64,000 nt of DNA, taken from assembly GCA_016165875.1 (NCBI GenBank), contig JABBOT010000009.1:10084017-10148016 (forward strand). The letters run 5' to 3'. Shown piece by piece: positions 52,800 to 63,662 of the stretch. The DNA is from Acanthopleura granulata. Its lineage: Eukaryota; Mollusca; Polyplacophora; Chitonida; Chitonidae. Position numbers and translations under genes: made by a program. How positions within the stretch are numbered: the first letter of the stretch is position 1; each line of letters begins with the position of its first letter. The notes under the pieces were generated by a model. It searched no databases and had not been told where the DNA came from. It saw only the letters and a program-made list of their open reading frames with translations.

Positions 52800-53060
52800 G
52801 TTGATTGAAATCATCACACAGATATGTACATGAAAGACCATTCGTCATATATTACTATCCAAGTAGGGATAATTCACATTATCGAAATCGAAACTATTCC
52901 CCTTGTCGTAAAGTTGGCGTGACAGGAAACCATTGTCGTCCTTCGTAGAGGCACAAGTACAGAGGAGATGTACCATGTGGAGAATCAGTAGTTTCCTTTA
53001 AATACAACGAAGGTGGATATATATCTTTCACAGCATTTATCATATACGGGTTGCATGCGC
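52800..53060 (-). pseudogene. Retroelement reverse-transcriptase relic (C-terminal part)
   Basis: In one minus-strand frame the sequence reads KDIYPPSLYLKETTDS, in the next frame LYDKGNSFDFDNVNYPYLDS. These match in order the IYPxxLxLKxT and YDKRxxFxFxIVNFPxLxS motifs of a reverse-transcriptase family common in invertebrate retroelements (family recalled from memory). A frameshift near 52910 and stops on either side show it is dead. The rest of the element is not recognisable. Confidence 0.6.
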
Positions 53061-53559
53061 AGTTTAACGTTCGTTTAACGGAGCTTATTCCACTCCTTAA
53101 ACCTACCCCCAGGCAGGTATAACTTACACCAGCATATCTGGCGTATTTTTGCACCACAGAGTAAGCTCTTCCGTTGATATGTACTATCGTCTATTCCAGG
53201 AATAAACGTTATGCTAGAGTTTTGCTTACTCCAGATTTATGCATTTACCAACTGTGGTATAACAGCGAAGTTAAACCTGGAATAAGCTATACCTCTCTTA
53301 TTCCACTGTCATGTATTTGGCCTAATGAATGCACGAGTTTCGGAACTACCTGGAGCTATATGTATTTACGGTCATTTTCATTCCCATGCCATGTTTTTAC
53401 GCATTGTTAACAGGTTATTAGCGGAGCCTATTAAATGAGGAGGTCTATAAACTGGATTTATTTATTCATGCATCTGTGTTGTAATATGTACGACTGCTTC
53501 ATGCTGACGTCAGTGACGTGTTAATTGTAGTATTTTGCACCTGACAATAGGTCAACCAA

Positions 53560-53755
53560 GCTACACGTATGTGTGACAACCCCGCCTGTCCTACTCTCTG
53601 TTTTCATTAACACCGGACATGACACCCCACCCATTCACACGATCCTGACACCGGGCCAACCTGTCCTGTTTCCTCGCTCTAGCCTCTGAATGCCGAGTGA
53701 CAAATACCATTTTTAAAGTCTCTGGTAAGACCCAACCCGGGATTGATCCCGTATA
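53560..53755 (-). mobile_element. SINE family C, 5' half
   Basis: Antisense of the family C core (CACCGGACATGACACCCCAC, CCTGTCCTGTTTCCTCGCTC, GGGATTGATCCC). Confidence 0.78.
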
Positions 53756-54000
53756 CATATACATATACATTATGGGCTACCGGTACTTATCTGGGGAACT
53801 TCTGCTACGTTTGACGCAGTTCTAACAATATACCCTTTATAACACTGACGTTTTAGCCGTCTGCATTGTTGAGTATAGTTTCGGGAGAACCCGTTAGTCA
53901 AAATGATCAACTTTGGAATCGTGGATCTAAACAGCTGTATCGTATCCCGAAGCATACCCAAAAACAGTGAAGTTTCTACTATGATACGCAAATACCTTGT

Positions 54001-54945
54001 GAGCTAGATACATTTATGAAGTTAAGACTTGTCCAGTGAAACACCAACACAACCAGCTTATATACTAAGAAATATAACACTTGGAGAGAAACCAGAGCAG
54101 CGACGTCAGTTTACCACAGTTAGGTTTTTATTCTAACCGTTTATGTAAATGGTTAGGCCTACATAGTAGCAACTTATATACAAGCCTGTTGCACCATGCA
54201 GAACTTTAGAAGAACTAGGTATAAAATAAAGAGTGATGTTAGATATGGGTGTAATATACGGACGTCGGCGGTCAATATAATTACCGGTAATTAAAATGAT
54301 ATGTTGTCATCAAAACGTCACCAGTCAATAGATCTCAACGATGTGTTGCCCTCGATATAATTACCGGTAATTAAAATAACATGTTGTTATCAAAACGTCA
54401 CCAGTCAATAGATGTCAACGATGTGTTGTCCTCACATTTATAGCAAATGCATAGTAGCGACTTATATACAAGCCTGTTGCACCATGCAGGGCTTTAGAAG
54501 AACTAGGTATAAAATACGGTGTAATGTATGGACGTCGGCGGTCAATATAATTACCGGTAATTAAAATGATATGTTGTCATCAAAACGCCACCAGTCAATA
54601 TATGTCAACGATGTGTTGTCCTCACATTTATAGCAATCACATGAACTGAAGCAATACAAATGGATCGAAGACAAATAGCCCGACAGCAGAACTCTTGGTT
54701 TATGCCGACATACAATGCAAAAGATTACAGCATAGAGAGTAAATCCAAAGCAACGGCATTAGCATGGATGATAGTTGGCCAAATCTTCACGCTTAACCAG
54801 TGAAATCCAGCCTCTTGCATGTCAGTTGATATCAGAGTTTTATTAAACTGTTCGTGGAAATGCTATGCTAGCAACCTACATCCAACCCTTGCACCACAGC
54901 TTCCGGAGAATTAGGAAAGAACAAAAACCCGGTGATGTTAAATCT
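54001..54945. repeat. Nested duplications with a 16-bp palindrome
   Basis: A large unit (CATAGTAGCAACTTATATAC... at 54162, again at 54450, offset 288 bp) contains a smaller unit of about 80-85 bp that occurs three times. Each small unit begins with the perfect palindrome TAATTACCGGTAATTA (54278-54293, 54358-54373, 54548-54563). A weak third copy of the large unit's start lies at 54850-54945 (TTGCACCA, then GTGATGTTA). Confidence 0.85.
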
Positions 54946-55049
54946 TGAGGTTGGGTTGCTGTGTATATCGGGAGAAGCGAGCAAGCCCTTGTGGATAGCC
55001 GTGTATGTTGCATGCGTTGGACCTTTCAAAACTGTAATTCTACGGCGGT

Positions 55050-55168
55050 CGGTTTTATTTATTTATTTATTTATTTATTTGATTGGTGTTTTACGCCGTA
55101 CTCAAGAATATTTGACTTATACGACGACGGCCAGCATGAGCTGGACTTCAATTCACAGCGAACGCACG
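55050..55168 (-). mobile_element. SINE family A, internally deleted
   Basis: (TTTA)n, antisense tail GGTGTTTTACGCCGTACTCA, then a jump from the body start (ACGACGGCCAGCATGAG) into the head, skipping the central body. Confidence 0.78.
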
Positions 55169-55685
55169 GTCGGTTTCATGACTGAGTGAAAAATGTATAT
55201 ACATGTATGTACACAAAGTATAAAAGCAGAGAATAAATACCAAACATGGCTTGCCATGTGTGGGAAATGTATTTGTATAGACGAAAATCTCCGTGAATAA
55301 TGATGAAGTCAGAACTCTATAGGTGTGGTCGAGTACACTCCGCATGTAGTTTACACATCGGTTATTACAAACGTATGTCTTTCCGATATCATTGGATACT
55401 GTTGACTATACTTCAGCTTCCATATACATATATCTTCGGTTTTAATTATACATATTTTTAGAGACTGTGATGCCAATCTTATTAATGAGGCTGGTCTTTG
55501 GCAATTTGACTTTTATTGCATAGTTTATGGTGTGATCTGTGGTTCGCTTATACTTGGCCACTTTACGCCATTCCCATGTATATACAAGCTTAAATAATCG
55601 TCCAAACATTCTCTTGCAAAGAATAGGGTTAGTATGACCCTTTTAATTCCGAAGTTCGAAAAGCAGTTACGGCTGCTAGTTCTCG

Positions 55686-56035
55686 AGTGGCTATAGTGGT
55701 GGTCGGTGGCTACAGTGATCAGAGCATCCGTCTTGAGATCGGGAGATCCAGGATCAATCGGTTTATACCAAAGACTTTAAAATTGATACTTGTTGCTATT
55801 CGCTTGGTGCTGAAAGGTTAGAACAAGGAAACAGGACTGGTTGACTCGGTGTCAGTGTAATGTGACTGGGTGGGATCTCATGTCTGGTGTCTTTGGCGTG
55901 ATGTTCAGTGGTGGTAACATTTTGGCGGCATGGACTTGCCCTTCCACAAGAGGACACAGAATACATACAGTCTCAGGACTCCTCGTCGTCAGATGACTGA
56001 AAAATTGTTGTTTACGATGTAAAAACCCACGCATA
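55686..56035 (+). mobile_element. SINE family C, near full length
   Basis: Head GATCGGGAGATCCAGGATCA, core AACAAGGAAACAGGACTGGT, GTCTGGTGTCTTTGGCGTGA, CGTCGTCAGATGACTGAAAA, then a tail to AAAACCCACGCAT. Confidence 0.85.
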
Positions 56036-56077
56036 GGCCTACATACATGGATACCTACACATATACATATACATACC

Positions 56078-56339
56078 GTGGTTCAGTCGGTTAGCGCGCT
56101 AACGCAGCGCAATTACCGAAGTCTCCCACCAATGCGGTCGCTGAGTTCAAGCCCAGCTCATGATGGCTTCCTCTCCGGCCGTACGTGGGAAGGTCTGCCC
56201 GCAACCTGCGGATGATCCTGGGTTTCCCCGGGATCTACCCGGTTTTCTCCCACAATAATGCTGGCCGCCGTCGTATAAGTGAAATATTCTTGAGTACGGC
56301 GTAAAACACCAATCAAATACATAAATAAATAAATAAAAT
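56078..56339 (+). mobile_element. SINE family A, full length
   Basis: CCGTGGTTCAGTCGGTTAGC (A-box-like), GAGTTCAAGCCCAG (B-box-like), CGTACGTGGGAAGGTCTGCC, TTTCTCCCACAATAATGCTG, CGTATAAGTGAAATATTCTT and AAATAAATAAATAAAA. A near-consensus copy. Confidence 0.9.
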
Positions 56340-56344
56340 GGAGA

Positions 56345-57430
56345 ATCAAACGAAACGTGAAAAGAACCAGCTAGTGCACGTGTGCAACAGGCCCATGATT
56401 TGAATTCTCCCTAATCAATCTAACTCTTGATAATATAACAATACGTCTCTTGCCTTTTTATGCACATAAATAATATGTGTGTACCGGATGCTTCAAAGAG
56501 AGGCCTTTGTTAACACTTCAGACAGAGGCCACCGCGACCTGTTGATGCATGGCTTGAAGCGTGAGAATAGCACATCGATCTAATTTATAATAATGCCGAC
56601 AGTAGGTTAACTGTTACAACTGCCTACTCCAGTTCAACGATTAAGTTTTATAACATTTTTATAACATTTTTTTATAACATCATAATTGTTGTAAGAATCT
56701 CAATAGCAGAAAAGATCTGCTGTGGTTTTAATTAGGCTGTATAGTCAGGAGGTTTGCCAGGTTTACGTCGCGGACACTTAGATTTCCCCCAATTAACCAC
56801 CAAATTACCCGACCGCCATCGAATACATGCACGACATAAAAAAAATGTTCAGTGCATACATGTAGCGTTAACTAAGTACATATACGTACCATATACCAAT
56901 CGAATCCGAATCAATAAATCAAGATAACTGTTTGCACCCCTCCCCTCGCACCAGCCATCAGTAATGAGGTGACCACTCTGTGTACACGTTGGCCACATGC
57001 GTACATGCTTTTTTGCAGTTCACATCCGTGCATTAATTGCTTCACGGGTATTAATTGCTACTTGATTAGGCAGGTTTCCATGCAAGCCTGTTAGGATGAT
57101 TGGATTCTATTGGTTTTCTACCAACCAAGCTATCGTCTGCATGCGTATAGCATTCATCCATTTAGGACTCATTGCTAAATTAACCAGCCCTTATAATTAC
57201 ATGACCAATGCGGCCCTGACATGTACGTGTTCGAATCCAGTGCGTAAGCCTCTTTGTTGATCGGCTGCTATTCCTTCAGACTCACCCCACATGCTTATAA
57301 ACCCATACAGCCTACACATAGGCAAAAAGAGTAGACTATACATTCTATATGATACTTAAAATCACTTTCCCGGTTGCACCTAGTTGTTATGATCTACCGC
57401 GTAACCGCTTACTCGAATAAGCTCGAGATC
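56345..57430. other. Upstream flank of malectin, nothing identified
   Basis: Plain AT-rich intergenic DNA with no supported gene. Confidence 0.3.
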
Positions 57431-57431
57431 T

Positions 57432-57557
57432 GGGGCCCTCTTGCACGAAGCCCTCTTAACGTTACGTACACGTAACTGCAATGACGACGTAATGCCTACT
57501 ATGCTGGTTGCCATGGTAGTTACGTTCCAGTGTGGGAGCTTCCTGCAGGAGGGCCCT
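57432..57557. mobile_element. MITE, 126 bp, inverted ends
   Basis: GGGGCCCTCTTGCACGAAGC on the left pairs with GCTTCCTGCAGGAGGGCCC on the right. The inside has GTTACGTACACGTAAC. It lies about 0.8 kb before the malectin start. An open frame of 156 codons that begins inside it is not supported as a gene. Confidence 0.75.
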
Positions 57558-58370
57558 GTGCAGCTTTGCAACTTAGTTGGACTAGTAGCACTTATAGTCG
57601 AAAGCCACAACAGCAAGCCGTATGTAGATCGAGAGATCGGGCTGTGATATGTGAAGGTTTTTGGTCATGCAGTGTGCCAGTGATGTGTGTTACACTTTCC
57701 ATACATTTTGCCTGTCTCCAAAATATGAACAATAAAAGTGCTGTGAGTGACGTAATATTTCGCCCCCAAAGTAGGAGCAAGTGGTCAATAAATTATAAGC
57801 CAGATAGCGATTTTGAGTTGCGCATACTTGCGCATGACCAGAACGCGTCATACAGTAGACAAACAAAAGCACATGGTCATTCATGTCAATCTCTTCAGGC
57901 GATGAATTTTAGCCAGGTGGTACTGTCTCTCAGTTGTGATTCAAGGCGAGCTGTGTATTGTGTTACTCTGCAGATTTATATATGTTTCTCCTTAATATAA
58001 TCCTTAAGGAGTTGGCAGTGATAGTTGTGGCTAAGCTTCTTTCGTAGGGATTTGTGGTTGGCCCATCTGGTTTATTACTTTTGACGCTGAAACTTATTTT
58101 GGTCCATTACGATATTATCCTACCTTCCGAACAAACCTTACCAAACCTGTATAACATTAATAAAAATCTCAGAATCGGGAAAAAGTAGCATTTTAGATCT
58201 TTTGCATACTTTTCGGATTTTTAATTCATTTTCCCACAATTATTTGCTGTAGCTATTTTATGCAATGAAGTATAGCATCACCACGAGCCGCAGTGCGCAT
58301 GACAGGACCCGGCGTTGACAACTTCCGCTAGGAAGTAAGCCCGAGTAGGGGAACGTGGTTTTGCAGCAAC

Positions 58371-58760
58371 ATGTTCTCCGTGGCGAGTTTAGTTTGTGTC
58401 AAGATGGGACGGTGTCTCGTCAACAATCGCAATGCAGTGTTTAGTTTGTGGTGTGTTCTCTCTCTCTTTAGTCAAACTTTCGCCATAGGAGAGGTAATTT
58501 GGGCTGTAAACTCGGGTGGCGAGGCTCACACCGACGTGCACGGCATCAAATATCAGAGTGACAAACTGAAGAGCGGCATCCCCTCAGATTACGGGAAAAC
58601 ATTGATGATCCAGCGAGTCGTTCCGCCTGATCAGATTCTGTACCAGACGGAACGGTACCACTACTCCACGTTTGGATACGAGATTCCGATCAAAGAAGAC
58701 GGAGATTATGTGTTGGTGCTGAAATTCTGTGAAGTTTGGTTCACGTCCCCGAATCAAAAG
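58371..58760 (+). CDS. MLEC: Malectin, first coding exon (130 codons; gene continues beyond the window)
   Basis: Malectin is an ER membrane lectin that binds diglucosylated high-mannose N-glycans and helps retain misfolded glycoproteins. The exon begins at ATG 58371 and ends with donor CAAAAG|GTAAGC, phase 0. Residues 1-38 include a signal-peptide-like hydrophobic part ([17 protein letters not shown]); Met12 is an alternative start. From residue 41 the sequence follows the malectin domain: [60 protein letters not shown]. The usual next segment (VFDVxLNG) and the C-terminal membrane helix are missing, so this is roughly the first 45% of a protein of about 290 residues. Position 123 is Trp where the family mostly has Tyr in EVYF. 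Confidence 0.93.
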
Positions 58761-59019
58761 GTAAGCACCCTCCCCCCGCCACCACCACCACAGGCGGGCG
58801 CCGCCCCGTCTCTCATTGCACACAGTGTTACACGTTATTGTGGAACCCATTTCACAAAACTGATGTTGTTCTGTTACTTGTGGATGTGGTATGGTGTGAT
58901 TTGAAACCTTATGTTTGGCAGCATATTGATGAAATTGGCTAGTCTCTCAGTGCCCCTCCACTGACCTCACAGGCCGCCCTGAATACTGGAATGATAGACC
59001 GGACAGGCATACAGACTGG

Positions 59020-59830
59020 ACTAGAGTGGGGTCAGTCATATCCAAGTAATCACATGGCCTTTCCACTATGTTACAATGCCATGGGAGGATCACATTGAAC
59101 ACTAATGGCGCAAACTCGGCCACCTACCGTCCAGCTTTCACTCGACCAGTTCTGCTCTGCTCCTGTGTTACATTTTTCTCCATAGGTTGGGTGCTTTGCA
59201 TTTGTCACAATTTCTCACCCCTAACGTCAACTGTTAATAGTCATAATAAAACTTGAGTAAAAGAGTAAATTCTATCTCTCCCAGTACGCACCAGGGTTTG
59301 CCATATTTGATGAAGCTAAGCATTCCAGTGTAGGCCTCATTAAATTTATGTTAGGAACATATTTAAGATGGGCCTTCGCAGCTGTTTTTACAAAGCAAAC
59401 ACATGTGAAATACTTCAGGTTGTAAGAGGACCAAATGTCGCCATCGTCTAGATATTCCTCAAATGAGTGAACATCTTGCTATAACAGAGTTTAAATCCTA
59501 GGATAAAATTGACTTAGCTGGAGATTGTGATCTGACAGAGTTGTACCTATAATGCTTTGCATCATCAAACATGGCACCTTCGTGCGTTATCAAGGTCTGG
59601 GTGGAGTTAGCTCAAGTTCATTGTGACGTAACAGTGGGCTTTAGGAGTCGGAAAATGTAGCGGATGCAAAGCACTCAACCTAATGAGAAAAATGCAACAC
59701 AGAAGCAGAGCGGAACTGGTCGGGTGAAAGCTGGATGGGAGCTGGCTGAGTTTGCACCATTGGTGTTCAATGGAACCTTCCCATGGCATTGTGAAAAAGC
59801 CATGTGATTACTTAGCTAAGTCAGCCACAC
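59020..59830. repeat. Large inverted repeat, arms about 220 bp (malectin intron 1)
   Basis: 59020-59255 and 59605-59830 are inverted copies. Anchors: AAGTAATCACATGGC, ACAATGCCATGGGA, CATTGAACAC.AATGG, CAGCTTTCAC.CGACCAGTTC and TGCTTTGCAT, each present as its complement in the right arm. The spacer of about 350 bp is not recognised. Confidence 0.85.
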
Positions 59831-60494
59831 ATAAGTTACTGTAGCACGTACACAGTTACGTGGACATCAATCAATGTAATACAGTCAAAAAGACAACTTC
59901 CCAAGGTAGGGAAAGTTATAGAAATATATGTTAGATGTTAGAATTGCTATATTTTCAGGTCTGTTTCGTGGATGGATGAAGATCGTGAGCGAGATGGCTG
60001 CTCAAGAGCCATGTTGTTTGAGTCATGTGACCAAAACTGGCAGGGCAAACAGGGGAGATGACCCATTAAAAATGCCTTCCCAGGCCAGCATTCCTCATTG
60101 TATTTTTCTTTCATCCGGTCCAAGAAAATAAGCACGAAATTACACCAAATCATGATATATTGTATATATTTATGGATAGCTTGAAATGTGCTCTTTTTAA
60201 ATCTCCCTACTGCACAGCAATTTCTATGCTACGGTCAATTATGTGTAACTGACCCCTCTCCAGTCCGGTCTTTAGGCCAGCCTTTAATTTCCCGTACACC
60301 GACCCCTTAAACAGTCCCACTTGGTGGGCCAAGACATTTTTTTTTGAAAAAGCATTCCTCTTCCGGCATAACTGGTTTTTAAGTGCACTAAAATTATTAA
60401 AGGTATTAATCTGTGATTATTTAGACAAAAACTGTAACAAGTTATATGTGCACATTTACACATCATAATAAATAATTTGTCATGGCTTCATATC

Positions 60495-61250
60495 ATACTT
60501 ACACTCACCAGAAATCACTTAAAAGGTGCTTCAAACTCTGAAAGGCGGGAGCTTCTGTCTATTAGACTTGGGCATAGGGGCCTACAGATTTAGCGTGAGA
60601 TTGCTCAGAGTTTGGAATTTGCATGAGAAATGACGCTATCGCTCAAATTCCACATCTGAGGCTCCTAGTGATACCTAGTGATTAACACTTTGCACCACAA
60701 ATAAGCACTCCACATACTTCGTTATTTTAGCCACCAGAAATCACCCGAAAGGCATCTGTGGTTATCTGAAATGTTAGAGCTTTCTTCCATCTTACATGAT
60801 GATCCTGGGAGTGTGTTGTGGCAGAGTAGTGAAAGCCACCTGTCTGTCAGTTGCAAGGACATACACGTACGACATATGGGTTCTGTTCAGGGCATGGGCT
60901 GGGAGTTTGTATGATACACTCTCCTGATCTCACTATTTGTGTGGAATTTGTGACAGTTTGCACAATCTGAAGTTCATTGAAGACCTTGTCTTCCCCATAT
61001 TTATATGTCACAGGTGGGAAAGTTTGTCAGTAACTTGCCAAAATTTGATGGTTTATGCCACACACTCTGGTTTACTCGACCCATAGAACTGACTGCCATT
61101 GTATGAGCGAGAAACAACAGTCAAATAAATATATGATATTCCCTTAAAAAAGAAAAGATGTGTAATTCTGGCTTTTTATAACATTATTTAACCACTAGAA
61201 ATCAACTAAAATATGCCTTGGCTATACGAAAGATCGCAGAGTTCTTCCAG
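60495..61250. repeat. Three dispersed copies of an about 70-bp repeat
   Basis: CACCAGAAATCAC followed by an AAAGG/AAAATATGCC word and a GAGCTT/GAGTTCTTCC word occurs at about 60505, 60731 and 61190. A weaker copy lies in TWNK intron 3 near 34560. Confidence 0.5.
60985..61133 (+). mobile_element. SINE family B
   Basis: GGTGGGAAAGTTTGTCAGTA, ACTTGCCAAAATTTGATGG, ACCCATAGAACTGACTGCCA, GTCAAATAAATAT. Confidence 0.72.
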
Positions 61251-61524
61251 GGCAGAAGTGATTCTTGATCCTTGCTTGTTAACCCTGAGTAATTCTTCAG
61301 TGACTTCAACCCCACACACTTGTATCACATTTTTTTCATCCCTGTGGTTTGCATTTCCTTGCTTGAGACTCAGTCATGTAGGCTTATTTCGTTAAGTATC
61401 AGCATACATGCAATTATGTCTGCCTGCTTCATATATAGCGGTCACTATTGCTGTCTGTCTGTTTGTTCGTCTCTTTCGCTCCTCTAACCATCAAATTTGT
61501 GTAGAATGCATGTACATGTATATT

Positions 61525-61830
61525 TCAGCAATTATTTGGCGTAGGATTCTCAAACTCACACAAAATGTGCAACATGACCTGCAGTTGTGCACTGTCAGGG
61601 TATTGTTCTACATTTTTGATCGGTTTTTTGGAGTTGTTTGTTTTTGCACATATTTTCTGGTCCAGTAATTAGCAAATTTGTGCTGACCATATTTTGGCTG
61701 TGATCATCGTTGTATTGGACATAAGTCTGGTGTCATGCGGCACATGATCCTCTGAGTCACAAAAAATGTGCAAGACAACTTGAAGTGGTGCATCGTCAGA
61801 TTATTTTACCGCACTTCGATTTGTTGAGTA
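61525..61830. repeat. Two units of the 152-bp repeat also seen in TWNK intron 6
   Basis: AGGATTCTCAAACTCACACA, ATGTGCAACATGACCTG and TTGTGCACTGTCAGGGTATT match the array at 38495-39010; a second, more diverged unit begins near 61745. Confidence 0.7.
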
Positions 61831-63327
61831 CTTGTCATATACAGTGGAATGTGTCTTGGGTGTGGATATGGCGTAGGAATTTAGAATTAACATTTAGGAC
61901 AGGAAACTGTCAGGGAGCAAGGCGGTTGCAAGGGTCATGAAAGGGAGGGGGAACATGCATCTTTGCATGATTGCTTTCTTTGTTGTTATTTTCATGCATA
62001 TATTGTTGAGATTTGTTTCTAATTGATACTTTCTTTCCTTATGCCCCGGAAATCATCTTGTACATCTGGAGAAGAATATTATGAGCAGTTCCTGTTTTTT
62101 ACTGAAAGGAGATGCCCCGCTGAAAATGCTGAAATTGACTCTGTCATATACAGTTTTGTTTTTTACAGTTCTGACTTGAAAAAGTCATATTAACCTTTGC
62201 TCTTGTAGCCAAGGGGGGAAAACTGCCCATGTTTACGTCTCAAAACCAGTGGTCTTGTTCTTCCTTTTTATATCATTAGCTTTCCGAGTTTTGAATCAAG
62301 CCGGTTAGAGTTGAAATTTTTAGATATCAATTGAACGTAAATGACTCCTTGCAAACACACAGGATGTCGCCTCAACTCCCTCATGAGTGGTCTATCCTTG
62401 GAAAGGAAAGATTCACGATACCAAGTAGTCACCTAAAGTCCCTCTAGATTGGGAGCAATTTGCTTTCAAAGTCGAAAATTGTTGTCCGAAACCCCAATAC
62501 ACTGAAATCAACCAGGGCACCGACAGATTGACTGGTTTGACTTGCCCTAAATGAACATTGCCATGAGCCTGGCTGAGTGAAACAGATGAGGGCAAACAGG
62601 TCATGAAAGTCTGTTTTCTTGATTTCCTGTTGTTTGACCCATTCAGGTGTAACATGAATGATGTAGTTGAAGACTGTCATCGCAAACTGTCTAGTAATAG
62701 AAACACGTGATGTGTAACTGAACATCTGGCCTTACATGCAAAGTAGGCATCAGTCTGAAATTTCAAAGAGAACAGATCTCTCGATATTGAGTTTCATTTT
62801 GCATATAAAGCCTACTGCCTACATATCACAAACTGTTTACATGGTGGTTTGTTGTTAAGGGAGCTTTAGGCATTGTTAAATACCTGGATCCATTGGGGCT
62901 TCAAATGAAATAACAAACATTGAAAGAGCTGTATGTTTTTTTTTTCTTTACACTCAAACATGTGATTGTCGAGATGGTAAATGCTTTGACAGTAGAGATG
63001 AAAGTGTTCAGAATTTATGGGGAATTCAGGATTTTTTTGTGGGAAACTAAGTAATGTTCACTAAATATATTGATCTGTGAAAATTCATATCATGTGACTG
63101 TTTGCACACGTGCACTCATTCTGTTCACGCTTCGTTTGATCTTCTGCAATTTATCGAATATTCAGCAATAACTGCTTTTTCAGCATTTTAAAGTCAAGAT
63201 AGAAAAAGAAGAAGCTCTTTTTTTTTCCAGTTGAAAATGTTAATTTTTTTGCAGTCTGTAGTATAACTACCAAATCAACCTGTGCCATGAAACCTGAAAT
63301 ACAACCTCCATATGTACATGTATGTAT

Positions 63328-63662
63328 GGGTTTTTGCGTCGTTCTTAACAATTTTTCAGTCATATGACGACGAAGAATCCTTAGATATATATGTAACATG
63401 TCTTCTTGTGGCAGCGCGAGGCCTTGTCGCCTAAGTCTGGTCGGCTCTGGAATATCATGCCAAAGACACCAGACATGACACCCCACCCAGCCACATTATA
63501 CACTGGGCCGACCAGTCCTGTTTCCTTGCTCTAACCTTTCAGTGCTGAGGGCTAAGCGAGGCGGTTACAAATACCATTTTTTAAGAAGCCTTTGGTATGA
63601 CCTGACCTGTGAGTGATCCTGGATCTCCCGACCTTGAGGCAGAAGCTCTAACTACCAGGCTA
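63328..63662 (-). mobile_element. SINE family C, full length
   Basis: Antisense tail CAGTCATATGACGACGAAGA, core ACACCAGACATGACACCCCA and CCAGTCCTGTTTCCTTGCTC, head GATCTCCCGACCTTGAGGC. It is the best antisense reference for family C. Confidence 0.88.

Noticed and set aside
57530..58000. 156-codon open frame before malectin
   Set aside because: It starts with GTG inside a MITE, has no recognised motif, and one frame of this length is expected by chance in 64 kb of six-frame sequence.
59281..63320. Search for malectin exon 2
   Set aside because: No open stretch encoding VFDVxLNG-like sequence with an acceptor was found; it is probably beyond the window.
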